Source of the DNA: Gemmatimonadaceae bacterium
GTDB taxonomy: Bacteria; Gemmatimonadota; Gemmatimonadetes; Gemmatimonadales; Gemmatimonadaceae
DNA length: 15,745 bases
Direction: 5' to 3'
NCBI GenBank assembly: GCA_017881545.1
Contig: JADGQU010000023.1
Span: forward strand, 1 to 15,745
Shown: positions 6,450 through 14,182 of the stretch, piece after piece
Layout: each line of letters begins with the position of its first letter
Position numbering within the stretch: the first letter of the stretch is position 1
Program-made: the position numbers and the translations under genes
Notes under the pieces: generated by a model
Seen by the model: the letters and a program-made list of their open reading frames with translations, nothing else
Told to the model about the DNA's origin: nothing
The model's database searches: none

Positions 6450-7580
6450 TCAGATTAATTCGATTTCTCGGCCGAGAAGTTTTCCGATGAGGCCGATTCG
6501 GAACGTAACGTCGGCCCATTTCGATTCCGGCGTGACGCCGTCGTCGAGAGGAAAAGTGGACCACGCCCATTGATGCGTCGTAGTCGGGCGCTCCATTCCT
6601 TTGTGCGGGTGCCATACTCCGCTGCGGTCGCGATCGTCCGCGAATCGCTCGTAGAGCTTCATCCAGCCCTCATTGCGCCGCAGAAAGTTTAATCGTGCCA
6701 TCGTCTCGAGCCACACCAGCGCGAACGGGACATCGGCTTCGACTGCATTCCGGTGCGGCAGGACGTCGCCCATGATGAGATGGGGTTGCGGCACCATCTT
6801 TTTTCCGAAGAGCTGGATCGTCTCCTGGCGCGGCAGCGCCTGCGTGATCCAGTCGTAGATGCGCTCGACACCGCTGAAGTGCTCGTGCCGGAAGATCGGC
6901 ATGTGCGCGAGCATCGTGAGGGTGTAGATCGACGGCGGCGCGGATTCCGACGCCAGCACGTGCGTGTTGCCAACCCGCATCCACGGCTTTTCGCCGAGCG
7001 GGGAGTTGAGGTATGAGACGGTGCGCTCGAGAATACGGCGAGCCGCGCCGCGCAGCCGCGGATCGTTCTCGTATCCCATTTGCGCGAGTGTCGCGGCCGC
7101 GGCTTCGCGGAAGAGGCCGCGCGTGCGTCGAACGATATCATCATCCCGCGCCTTCGTTCCGAGCTCGAAGGTGAAGGCAGGATCGTTGTCCTCGGCGAGC
7201 AGTCTGAACAGAATCCGGCGAGCGAGGACGAGCGGTGGTGAATCGGGACTCCAGCCGTACTCGGACAGGCGTCGAACCGCCGGAATCGTTCCGATATTGG
7301 CGAAGTCGGTGGCGTGGCGACCCGGAAGTGAAAGAACCGATTGATTCCACATTCCGTCTCGGGACTGCGTGACGGCGAGTTTGATGGCCGGCCGGTGCGA
7401 ATACGGAAGCCAGTCGAAGTCGGGCGACGCCGGGTCCGCGGTGCGTGCGACTTCCGTCATTGCCCGATATTTGATCGGCGCGGACGCGTGCTCGAGCAGC
7501 CAACTCAAAGGAAAAGAGATTGGCTCAGGGGCAGGCGATGATATCGTTGGGGCTGGTTCGACGGTACTGGGTGCAGTCAC
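6450..7580 (-). CDS. Hypothetical protein, alpha/alpha-toroid (prenyltransferase/squalene-cyclase-repeat) like
   Basis: I do not recognise a named family with certainty. The 376-residue product has a Pro/Ser-rich start, then WLLEHASAPIKYRAMTEV (27-44) and QSRDGMWNQSVLSL (72-85). This pattern, WLLE-x-P-x-x-Y-x-x-L followed by a Q-x-x-DGxW turn, is seen in proteins with prenyltransferase/squalene-oxidase repeats that form helical barrels. The remainder is mostly predicted helix with many Trp and Arg (for example LREIL-like ARRILFRLLAEDNDP). I see no DxDD or DDxD cyclase motif, so terpene cyclase activity is not supported. No signal peptide or membrane segment is seen. The start is GTG without a Shine-Dalgarno sequence, and a candidate promoter lies 17 bp upstream. 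A TTG at codon 25 is an alternative start. It is first in a unit with the hydrolase gene, which begins 4 nt after its stop. Confidence 0.85.
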   Translation of the reverse strand: MTAPSTVEPAPTISSPAPEPISFPLSWLLEHASAPIKYRAMTEVARTADPASPDFDWLPYSHRPAIKLAVTQSRDGMWNQSVLSLPGRHATDFANIGTIPAVRRLSEYGWSPDSPPLVLARRILFRLLAEDNDPAFTFELGTKARDDDIVRRTRGLFREAAAATLAQMGYENDPRLRGAARRILERTVSYLNSPLGEKPWMRVGNTHVLASESAPPSIYTLTMLAHMPIFRHEHFSGVERIYDWITQALPRQETIQLFGKKMVPQPHLIMGDVLPHRNAVEADVPFALVWLETMARLNFLRRNEGWMKLYERFADDRDRSGVWHPHKGMERPTTTHQWAWSTFPLDDGVTPESKWADVTFRIGLIGKLLGREIELI

Positions 7581-7596
7581 AGGCGGCGCTCGGCAC

Positions 7597-7626
7597 GCTA
7601 TAAGGAGCCATATTCAAAGCCGGCAA
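7597..7626 (-). promoter_or_regulatory. Candidate promoter of the toroid-like/hydrolase operon
   Basis: On the minus strand TTGCCG (7626-7621) and TATAGC (7602-7597) are separated by 18 bp, each matching four of six consensus bases. Transcription would begin near 7590, about 10 nt before the GTG start, again giving a very short leader and fitting the absence of a Shine-Dalgarno sequence. Evidence is by eye only. Confidence 0.3.
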
Positions 7627-7648
7627 GCTGGATGAGCCGCCGGCAAGC
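7619..7648. repeat. Two direct copies of a 10-bp repeat, 20 bp apart
   Basis: GCCGGCAAGC occurs at 7619-7628 and again at 7639-7648, a spacing close to two DNA helical turns. The first copy overlaps the candidate minus-35 box of the toroid-like operon. The arrangement could bind a regulator on one face of the helix. The two copies are short and GC-rich, so chance is not excluded. Confidence 0.3.
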
Positions 7649-7782
7649 GGGGAAGAATAGCACGATTTCGGTCCCGCGCCTAGGGGCGAGAGGCTAAGTC
7701 ACTGAAAGAGAACGGGTTAGACGCTTGATGACTCGGGGCCGGTTTTCTTCTCAGCGCCCCAACCATTTCCCGATCTTCGGCG

Positions 7783-7788
7783 TATAAC
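7783..7788 (+). promoter_or_regulatory. Candidate minus-10 box of the Spy-like gene
   Basis: TATAAC matches TATAAT at five of six positions and lies 48 bp before the ATG of the Spy-like gene. No good minus-35 hexamer is visible at the usual distance, so an activator or an alternative sigma factor may be needed. Transcription would start near 7795, which is inside the following inverted repeat. Confidence 0.4.
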
Positions 7789-7793
7789 AAGGG

Positions 7794-7812
7794 TGACGCC
7801 AGTTAGGCGTCA
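7794..7812 (+). promoter_or_regulatory. Inverted repeat at the presumed 5' end of the Spy-like mRNA
   Basis: TGACGCC (7794-7800) and GGCGTCA (7806-7812) are exact inverted copies around AGTTA. The repeat starts 5 bp after the candidate minus-10 box. It could be a repressor operator across the transcription start, or a stabilising hairpin at the mRNA 5' end. It ends 13 nt before the Shine-Dalgarno sequence and so does not hide it. Confidence 0.45.
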
Positions 7813-7836
7813 AATACACATCTCCAGGAGAGAAGG

Positions 7837-8241
7837 ATGAAGGCTATTCGCATTGCCACGCTGGCTGCTGCCCTCTGCGTTGGCATGACATCGGTCGCCG
7901 CAGCACAAGGCGCCCCACCGCAAGGTCAGGGACAGGGCGAGCGCCGTGGCGGCGGAATGGGTGGAATGCTCCTCAAGGACATCAACTTGACTGACGCACA
8001 GAAGGAGCAGGTCAAGACGATCCGCGAGAAGTACCTCCCGCAGCAGATGGAGCTTCGCAAAGCGGCTCAGGCTACTGGTGGCCCGCCGGACGAAGCGACG
8101 CGCAGCAAGATGATGGACCTGCAGACTAAGCAGGCCGCCGAAATCCGCGCGATTCTCAGCGGCGACCAGCAGGCGACGTTCGACAAGAATCTTGCCGAGA
8201 TGAAGTCGCGAATGGACAGCCGCCGCAGCGGCAGCAACTAA
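7837..8241 (+). CDS. Spy/CpxP-like LTxxQ periplasmic protein
   Basis: A 134-residue secreted protein. The signal peptide covers about residues 1-23 (KAIR, then a hydrophobic stretch, ending VAAA before Q24). A Gly/Gln-rich low-complexity linker follows (25-44). The mature part is helical and charged, with the two hallmark LTxxQ-type motifs LTDAQ (51-55) and LSGDQ (107-111), spaced by a long amphipathic helix. Family members such as Spy and CpxP are periplasmic chaperones or stress sensors that dimerise into a cradle. A chaperone or metal-stress role here is inference from family. The start is firmly set by AGGAG (7826-7830) 6 nt before the ATG. Its stop lies 7 bp from the stop of the convergent DUF4015-type gene, with no terminator between them. 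Confidence 0.88.
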   Translation: MKAIRIATLAAALCVGMTSVAAAQGAPPQGQGQGERRGGGMGGMLLKDINLTDAQKEQVKTIREKYLPQQMELRKAAQATGGPPDEATRSKMMDLQTKQAAEIRAILSGDQQATFDKNLAEMKSRMDSRRSGSN

Positions 8242-8248
8242 GCCCCAG

Positions 8249-9415
8249 TTACGACCGCGGCTCCAGGGCCGCGAGCGTGTAGTTGCTCTTCGGGTTCCAG
8301 AGGATCCAGCTCTGGAACCCGTTGTCGTATCCGGCCTTCTTCTGAGCGCGAATCTGCGCCGCTTCATAGCGCGGAGGGCCGAGCGTGAAGTCCTGGTACC
8401 AGGGAATGATGAGGGCGGCGTTGCGTACGGAATCGGTCCGTGCAATCGCATCCTTGAGCGCGTGATCGATGGTCTCGTAGGGATGCGCGTTGGGATTCCG
8501 AAGCTTGTAGGTGCCGCGCGCGAAGTGGGACGGATAGATCATCGGCAGCACGACATCGACCTGGTCGACGAACATCTCCCACTGTTGGCCGATTCCCATG
8601 TCTGTCGTGTCAGTCGCCGTCAACCCGAACACGTCGGCAGTCACACGGATGCCTTGCGGCTTGAGCGCGGTGCGAACGAAACCGAGCTGGTCGCGGATGA
8701 CCTGCGCGCGAGTGCGGCCGTTTGCCAGCGGATAGACGGTTTCGGTTATGAGCCGCTTCTCGTCGGGAAAGCGCACGTAGTCAAACTGGACCTCGCTGAA
8801 TCCGACATCGTAGGCTTCGCGCGCCAAGTCGGCGGCGTACTGCCAGACGGCGGGCTGGTGCGGGTCGAGCCACGGATTCCCGTTCTTGTCGAGCCACGGC
8901 TTGAGATCTGACTTCCTCTTGATCGCGAGATCCAGCTTCTTCTTTGCGAGGAGAGGATCCTTGGCGACGACGATCCGCGCGATGGGGTAGATGCCGAGCG
9001 TCGTCATCGTATCGAGAACCGCGCGCAGCTTGGCACGCGACATCCAGTGTCCGTCGGCCGTGTCCGCGCCGATCTCCTGCGCCAGTGGAACCCTCGACCT
9101 GTAGAGCACGAATCCGCGATCGTCCTTCACGTCAATGACGAGTGCATTGATCTCGGTAGTCCTCGCGACCTGTATCAGCCGATCGAGCTTGCTGCCGAGC
9201 GCCGCCCATCGATTCACATAGAGGCCGCGCAGCGTGTCGGGTGTTGGAACGTGAGCGACGGGCACGATTGAATCAATTTTCGCCGCCGTGGAAGAGGCCG
9301 TTCTGCCGCGCGATGGCGCGAGTGAATCGCCAGCGTCGGCTCCCGCATCACCGCGCTCGCGGCAGGCGAGCGACAGCGAAAAGAGCGCGATCGCTGCTAT
9401 CCGTGCGGGATTCAT
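8249..9415 (-). CDS. Putative glycoside hydrolase lipoprotein (DUF4015 / PF13200 type)
   Basis: A 388-residue predicted lipoprotein. The signal MNPARIAAIALFSLSLAC places the lipobox Cys at residue 18, followed by a low-complexity linker to about residue 60. The catalytic-like TIM-barrel domain shows the family pattern: RGLYVNRW (63-70), LVIDVKDDRG (92-101), IYPIARIVVAKDP (142-154), PWLDP (181-185), VQFDYVRFPD (209-218), TADVFG (259-264) and PMIYPSHF (291-298). PF13200 proteins are annotated as putative glycoside hydrolases. Asp and Glu residues in the strand ends (D212, D261) are the best catalytic candidates, but the activity is not established to my knowledge. It follows the Ser/Thr kinase gene by 35 bp on the same strand and may be co-transcribed. 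The ATG at 9415 gives the only sensible signal peptide. Confidence 0.9.
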   Translation of the reverse strand: MNPARIAAIALFSLSLACRERGDAGADAGDSLAPSRGRTASSTAAKIDSIVPVAHVPTPDTLRGLYVNRWAALGSKLDRLIQVARTTEINALVIDVKDDRGFVLYRSRVPLAQEIGADTADGHWMSRAKLRAVLDTMTTLGIYPIARIVVAKDPLLAKKKLDLAIKRKSDLKPWLDKNGNPWLDPHQPAVWQYAADLAREAYDVGFSEVQFDYVRFPDEKRLITETVYPLANGRTRAQVIRDQLGFVRTALKPQGIRVTADVFGLTATDTTDMGIGQQWEMFVDQVDVVLPMIYPSHFARGTYKLRNPNAHPYETIDHALKDAIARTDSVRNAALIIPWYQDFTLGPPRYEAAQIRAQKKAGYDNGFQSWILWNPKSNYTLAALEPRS

Positions 9416-9432
9416 GATGTTCGGTATGTGAA

Positions 9433-9445
9433 GGCGCGACGCGCC
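9433..9445. repeat. GC-rich palindrome between the kinase and DUF4015-type genes
   Basis: GGCGCG (9433-9438) and CGCGCC (9440-9445) are inverted copies around one A, in the 35-bp gap between the two minus-strand genes. As RNA it gives a 5-bp stem with a 3-nt loop. No T-run follows, so it is not a classical terminator. It might slow transcription or limit mRNA decay between the two genes. Confidence 0.35.
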
Positions 9446-9450
9446 CGGAG

Positions 9451-11427
9451 TCAGAGAGCGTTCAACTCGGCGTTCGCATCGGAGAGGTACCCCATCTCCC
9501 TCACCACGCTCTGTGCCTGCTGAGTGACCATGGTGAGACCGGTCGGCTGGGCGTTGAGACCGCCGGTGCGGAAGCGCACCAGCTCCAGGCGCATCGATCT
9601 CAGGAGCTGGCGGCAGTTGTCCAGCTTCTCCTGGGCTTCGGTTTTCTTGCGCGCGATTTCCGCGATGGCGCGGCGCTGCCGGCGCAGCATCGCGAGACGA
9701 CGCACACGTCCCTCGCTGGCTTTGTAGTCGAGCGGATTCGCCTGCGACTCGAGTGTCGTTATCTCCTTCTCGACGCCTTCGGGCGTGTCTCGGCCAGCGC
9801 TCCGATCCATGTCCGAGAGCGAGAGCGCGAGCTGCTGGACCCTTCTGAACACCGCGTCGGCCGACGCCGCAACTTCGGGAATCTGCTCCCTCTCGTCGGG
9901 GGGCATGTTGAGGAGCTGCCGATGTATCTCCCGATGATCGCTTTCCGCTTCACGGATAGCGGACCCATATCGCGAGTCCGCGAACGGCGCGGGCGATCCG
10001 GCGGGAATCGGGCTCAGGCTCGTGCTCGGGCCACCCATTCTCGGGTAGGGCTGGAATGGCTGCATCGTCGGCAGAGGAGAAATGGGCGAGAACAATCCCT
10101 GCCCTCGCGCCCGCGTTCGGGCGCGAACCTCAGCGCGCTTCTTGTCGTCGAACAGCGCCCGCGCATCGTCGATCGTCTCGGCCGCGACATCGAAGAGCAG
10201 TCGTTCGCGTGGCTGACGGAACACGTCGCGCCAATCGTATCCGGCCGCCCACAGCTTCGAGTACTTGAACGCGAGGGCTACAGTCCAGATGACCGTGAGC
10301 GCGATGAAGTCGTGATTCGAGAATAGCGAGATCGGAACCAGAATCGCGTTCACAGCGAGATAGGGCGCGAGCTTGCGACGGAACGACACGACCATCGGCG
10401 CGTTCCATTTGCTCAGCTCTTCCGCGCTCGGTTGGGAGGGCGAGTACGGCGCCTGAGTTGGCGGCGTATACCGATCCCGCAGGGGCTCCGTGATTTCGCG
10501 CTCGCGCTCGCGGGCGCGCGTTCCGGCCGTGGGCGCAGCGGCCGAAGCGCGCGTCGCCAGGGTCGGCATCGAGCCGCCGTCCAGAGCGACCGCGAAGGCC
10601 GCGGCGCTCGGGAAACGATCGGCCGGATCCTTCTCGAGACACATCATCACGGCGCGCGAGAGATCCTGCGGCAGGTCGGGCCAGCGCTGGTCCACGGGGA
10701 TCGGCCTCTCGGAGAGATGCTTCACCAGCATGGAAGGCGTGTTGTTGGCGACGAACGGCGGCTGGCCACAGAGCATCTGGTAGCCGACCACGCCGAGCGA
10801 ATAGAGGTCGCTGCGTCCATCGATGGCGCTATCGCCGGCTGACTGCTCGGGGGACATGTACGCCGGAGTTCCGATCGCCATTCCCGTCGCGGTGAGCCGC
10901 GAGTCGCCACTGTCGGTCAGAGCGCGCGCGATGCCGAAGTCGGTCACCATCGCGCGGCCTGTCTCCGCGTCGATGATGATGTTGTCCGGCTTGATATCGC
11001 GGTGGATCACGTTCCGACTGTGGGCGTATGACAGAGCGTCGGCGACTTCGCGCAGAATCCGCCGCACTTCAACCGGCGCTATCGGACCGTGTTGCTGCAG
11101 CCGCTGGCCGAGGTTGTCGCCCTTGATATACGACATGACGAAGTAGACGAGATTGTCCTTCTCTTCGACGGTGTAGATCGGAACGATGTTCGGGTGATTG
11201 AGCTGAGCGGCGGTCTCGGCCTCGCGCAGGAAGCGCTGGCGGATATCGGAGCGGAAGCTCAATTCCGGCGGCAGTACTTTGATCGCGATCTCGCGCTTGA
11301 GACGCTTGTCCCGGGCGCAATACACGATGCCCATACCCCCGCGACCGACCTCGCTCTCTAGCTCATAGTTTGCAGAGAGGACCTGAGCCACATGTGTACC
11401 GAGCTCGTCGGTTGGACTAATTGGCAT
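9451..11427 (-). CDS. PknB-type Ser/Thr protein kinase with 2-TM hairpin and coiled-coil C-terminus
   Basis: A 658-residue Hanks-type kinase. The kinase domain (about 21-285) has the glycine loop GRGGMG (28-33), Lys50 in AIK, the helix-C Glu69, HRDIKPDN (142-149) with catalytic Asp144, DFG (163-165) and SPE (192-194). It is therefore an RD kinase with all key residues and is expected to be active. A Pro/Ala/Arg-rich linker (about 286-345) leads to two close hydrophobic segments (about 353-369 and 374-389), a membrane hairpin that leaves both ends in the cytosol. The C-terminus (about 490-615) is charged and helical, likely coiled coil. There is no extracellular PASTA or other sensor domain. 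No Shine-Dalgarno sequence precedes the ATG. It is divergent from lon across 126 bp and lies 35 bp ahead of the DUF4015-type gene. Targets are unknown. Confidence 0.94.
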   Translation of the reverse strand: MPISPTDELGTHVAQVLSANYELESEVGRGGMGIVYCARDKRLKREIAIKVLPPELSFRSDIRQRFLREAETAAQLNHPNIVPIYTVEEKDNLVYFVMSYIKGDNLGQRLQQHGPIAPVEVRRILREVADALSYAHSRNVIHRDIKPDNIIIDAETGRAMVTDFGIARALTDSGDSRLTATGMAIGTPAYMSPEQSAGDSAIDGRSDLYSLGVVGYQMLCGQPPFVANNTPSMLVKHLSERPIPVDQRWPDLPQDLSRAVMMCLEKDPADRFPSAAAFAVALDGGSMPTLATRASAAAPTAGTRAREREREITEPLRDRYTPPTQAPYSPSQPSAEELSKWNAPMVVSFRRKLAPYLAVNAILVPISLFSNHDFIALTVIWTVALAFKYSKLWAAGYDWRDVFRQPRERLLFDVAAETIDDARALFDDKKRAEVRARTRARGQGLFSPISPLPTMQPFQPYPRMGGPSTSLSPIPAGSPAPFADSRYGSAIREAESDHREIHRQLLNMPPDEREQIPEVAASADAVFRRVQQLALSLSDMDRSAGRDTPEGVEKEITTLESQANPLDYKASEGRVRRLAMLRRQRRAIAEIARKKTEAQEKLDNCRQLLRSMRLELVRFRTGGLNAQPTGLTMVTQQAQSVVREMGYLSDANAELNAL

Positions 11428-11553
11428 TTTGCCGCGTCAATTCAGCAGGTCCCTCGTTGCGATTCGTGCCGTGCTGGCGTAAATCCACGAGAGCAAAAGA
11501 TGCAGTAAGGGAGGACTGTAAAGTAGTATCTAAATAATGATCTTGTTTCGGGA

Positions 11554-14112
11554 ATGACAATGGCACAACGACAAACATTACCAGTTCTCCCTTTGAGGGG
11601 GACCGTGATTTTCCCGGGGCTTACCCAGCCGATAGCGGCTGGCAGGCCCTCAACTCTTCGTGCGATCGAGGCTGCCCTCAAGGGCGACCGCCTTGTGTTC
11701 GCTGTCGCGCAGCGCGACAACACCGAGGAGCCGACAGCGGACATCCTGTACTCGATGGGCGTCATTGCGCGCATCGGTCAGATCCAGCGTGGGCTAGGCG
11801 GCGTGCAGCTTCTGTTGCAAGGCGAGCAGCGCGCGACCGCCCTTCAATATTCGACCGCAGACGGGTATCTGAGCGCGGTGACCGTTCCGGCTGAGGAGAT
11901 GACCCCTCAAACTGAAAACGATCCTGCATTCACTGCGTTACAGAAGGAGACGCGCGAGCGGGCCGCTGAGCTCGGCGAGCGCAGAGGACTTCCAGAGGAA
12001 GTCGTTCACCAGGTTCTCGATTCCGTCACCGAGCCGGGCCGTTTCGCCGACCTGGTGGCCGGCTATATCGAGCTTCCCGTCCCCGAAAAGCAGGGCCTGC
12101 TGGAGACACTGAGCGTGGAGGAGCGGCTTCGCCGGGTTCTCGTCCATGTGCAGCGCCAGGTCGGCCTCCTCGAGGCGCAGGAAGATATCAAGTCGCAGGT
12201 CCAGGAGGAGCTGGGCGAGCGGCAGCGCGAGATGTATCTGCGCGAGCAGCTCAAGGCGATCCAGAAGGAGCTTGGAGACGACGACTCGAGCAAGGAGATC
12301 ACGGAGCTTCGCGACAAGCTCGCGAAGCTGGAGCTCCCGAAAGAGGCGCGCGCCGAAGTAGAGCGCGAGCTCGGGCGTCTCGAGAGAGCCGGCCGCGAGT
12401 CGATGGAAGCACAGGTGATTCGCACATACCTCGAGTGGATCGCGGAGCTTCCGTGGAACAAGAGATCCGACGACCAGCTTGATCTGAGACATGCGGAGAC
12501 TGTGCTTGAGGACGATCACTACGGACTCAAGGATGTGAAGGATCGCGTTCTCGAGTTTCTGGCAGTGAGACAGCTGCGCGCGAGCCAGCTCGCAGACGAA
12601 GTTGAGAAGACGGGCGAGGTGCCAGCCGCTCGCCTGTTCGCCGACAAGGACGACGCGACGCCGTCGCTCGCCATTGGCGACCACGGCGACCGGCCGATAA
12701 CCGATAAGGCGGAGGCGAAGTCGCGAGCGATGGCGAAGGGGCCGATCCTTCTCTTCATCGGACCGCCGGGCGTCGGCAAAACGTCGATCGCCAAGTCCAT
12801 CGCAAGATCTCTGGGCCGCGAATACGTACGGGTGGCACTGGGCGGCGCCCGCGACGAGGCGGACATCCGCGGACACCGTCGGACTTATGTCGGTGCAATG
12901 CCGGGCAGAATCATACAGGGGATGAAGCAGGCCGGGACGAAGAACCCCGTCTTCCTGCTCGACGAAGTCGACAAGCTCGGAACGTCGTATCAGGGTGATC
13001 CGTCGAGCGCCTTGCTCGAGGTCCTGGATCCCGCCCAGAACGACACGTTTACCGATCACTACCTCGGCATCCCGTTCGATCTGAGCGAGGTGCTGTTCAT
13101 CGCGACCGGAAACTTCGTGCAGAACATTCCTGGTCCGCTGCTCGACCGCATGGAAGTCGTGGACTTCGCCGGCTACACCGAAAAGGAAAAAGCCGAGATC
13201 GCGAAGAAGTACCTATTGCCCCGGCAGCTCGAGGAATCGGGATTGAGCGACAAGAACATCACGTTTACCGACGATGCCATCATGTCGGTGGTGTCGAGCT
13301 ACACTCGCGAGAGTGGAGTGAGACAGCTCGAGCGCCAGATCGGCGCCGTGGCGCGGAAGCTCGCGCGCAAGATTGCGTCGAGCGAAGAAGTCGAGCACAG
13401 GGTCGACGCCGAGACGGTGAGAGAGCTGCTCGGCAGGCCGCGGGTTCATCCGGAGCATGCGTTGCCGGAGAGCGAGGTCGGAATCGCAACCGGCATGTAT
13501 TACACGCCGATGGGCGGCGACATCATGTTCGTCGAGGCATCGATTCGGCGCTACTACGGAAGTCGCGAGGCAGACGGGCAGACACAGGTCGGTCCCGGCG
13601 GCCCGGTGTCCCTTATTCTCACCGGCCAGCTCGGCGATGTAATGAAGGAGTCGGCGCGTGCGGCGTTCACGTACGCGACGAACAACGCCGCCAATCTCGG
13701 AATTCCGCGCGACAGGCTGGGTGCCATCGAGGCGCACATCCACGTGCCCGCGGGCGCGATTCCAAAAGATGGGCCATCGGCCGGAATCGCGATCGCAACA
13801 GCGCTCGTGTCGGAGATGGCGGATCGTCCGGTGAGGCAGGACGTGGCGATGACGGGCGAGATAACGCTCCGTGGCCGGGTGCTGCCGATTGGTGGTCTGA
13901 AGGAGAAGGTTCTCGGAGCGCATCGCGCCGGGATCAAGACCATCATCATCCCGAAGGGGAACGAGGCGGACATTGAGGACGTTCCGGAGGAAGTTCGGAA
14001 GACGCTCTCGTTCCACCCCGTGGAGACGCTGAGCGAGGTGCTGAAGATCGCGCTTGTTCCGGTCGAAGCTGGTGAGGAGCCGGCGCCATTGGAGATGGCT
14101 GAGGTCGCATAG
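11554..14112 (+). CDS. lon: ATP-dependent Lon protease (LonA type)
   Basis: A cytosolic hexameric AAA+ serine protease that degrades misfolded and regulatory proteins. The 852 residues hold the N-terminal substrate domain (LPVLPLRGTVIFPG from about 9), a coiled-coil middle with EDIKSQVQEELGERQREMYL (210-229), and the AAA+ module. The AAA+ module has Walker A GPPGVGKT (403-410), Walker B FLLDEVDK (467-474) and sensor TGN (518-520). The protease domain has Ser742 in PKDGPSAG and Lys785 in GGLKEK, 43 residues apart as in E. coli Lon (Ser679/Lys722). About 40 extra residues (roughly 350-392) lie just before Walker A. GGGA-type spacing favours the second ATG at 11560 (GGGA ends 6 nt before it), so the true protein may be two residues shorter. 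I saw no CIRCE or HAIR heat-shock operator upstream. A strong terminator follows. Confidence 0.98.
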   Translation: MTMAQRQTLPVLPLRGTVIFPGLTQPIAAGRPSTLRAIEAALKGDRLVFAVAQRDNTEEPTADILYSMGVIARIGQIQRGLGGVQLLLQGEQRATALQYSTADGYLSAVTVPAEEMTPQTENDPAFTALQKETRERAAELGERRGLPEEVVHQVLDSVTEPGRFADLVAGYIELPVPEKQGLLETLSVEERLRRVLVHVQRQVGLLEAQEDIKSQVQEELGERQREMYLREQLKAIQKELGDDDSSKEITELRDKLAKLELPKEARAEVERELGRLERAGRESMEAQVIRTYLEWIAELPWNKRSDDQLDLRHAETVLEDDHYGLKDVKDRVLEFLAVRQLRASQLADEVEKTGEVPAARLFADKDDATPSLAIGDHGDRPITDKAEAKSRAMAKGPILLFIGPPGVGKTSIAKSIARSLGREYVRVALGGARDEADIRGHRRTYVGAMPGRIIQGMKQAGTKNPVFLLDEVDKLGTSYQGDPSSALLEVLDPAQNDTFTDHYLGIPFDLSEVLFIATGNFVQNIPGPLLDRMEVVDFAGYTEKEKAEIAKKYLLPRQLEESGLSDKNITFTDDAIMSVVSSYTRESGVRQLERQIGAVARKLARKIASSEEVEHRVDAETVRELLGRPRVHPEHALPESEVGIATGMYYTPMGGDIMFVEASIRRYYGSREADGQTQVGPGGPVSLILTGQLGDVMKESARAAFTYATNNAANLGIPRDRLGAIEAHIHVPAGAIPKDGPSAGIAIATALVSEMADRPVRQDVAMTGEITLRGRVLPIGGLKEKVLGAHRAGIKTIIIPKGNEADIEDVPEEVRKTLSFHPVETLSEVLKIALVPVEAGEEPAPLEMAEVA

Positions 14113-14135
14113 TTCAAGCAGGAACACGAGGAATA

Positions 14136-14166
14136 AAAACGGGGAGCCATAGCGGCTCCCCGTTTT
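14136..14166. terminator. Bidirectional Rho-independent terminator between lon and the GH30 gene
   Basis: AAAACGGGGAGCC (14136-14148) pairs with GGCTCCCCGTTTT (14154-14166) around the loop ATAGC, a 13-bp perfect stem. On the plus strand it ends in a T-run and closes lon, which stops 23 bp upstream. On the minus strand the A-run becomes a T-run and closes the GH30 gene, which ends 17 bp away. It serves both convergent transcripts. Confidence 0.93.
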
Positions 14167-14182
14167 CATTTCCGGAATTGCC

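Noticed and set aside
8242..8248. Terminator between the convergent Spy-like and DUF4015-type genes
   Set aside because: Only 7 bp separate the stop codons, and I found no stem followed by a T-run near them.
11428..11553. CIRCE or HAIR heat-shock operator upstream of lon
   Set aside because: Neither the TTAGCACTC/GAGTGCTAA nor the CTTGAGT/ACTCAAG arms are present. Only short 5-base inverted matches are seen, which are expected by chance.
11536..11556. A 6-codon upstream frame (ATG ATC TTG TTT CGG GAA TGA) overlapping the lon start
   Set aside because: The nearest Shine-Dalgarno-like GGGAGG is about 22 nt before its ATG, too far to support translation. It may be chance.
11938..14169. Open frames of 373 and 318 codons antisense to lon
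   Set aside because: They run opposite a fully conserved Lon protein, show no recognisable domain, and one runs through the terminator. They are shadows.
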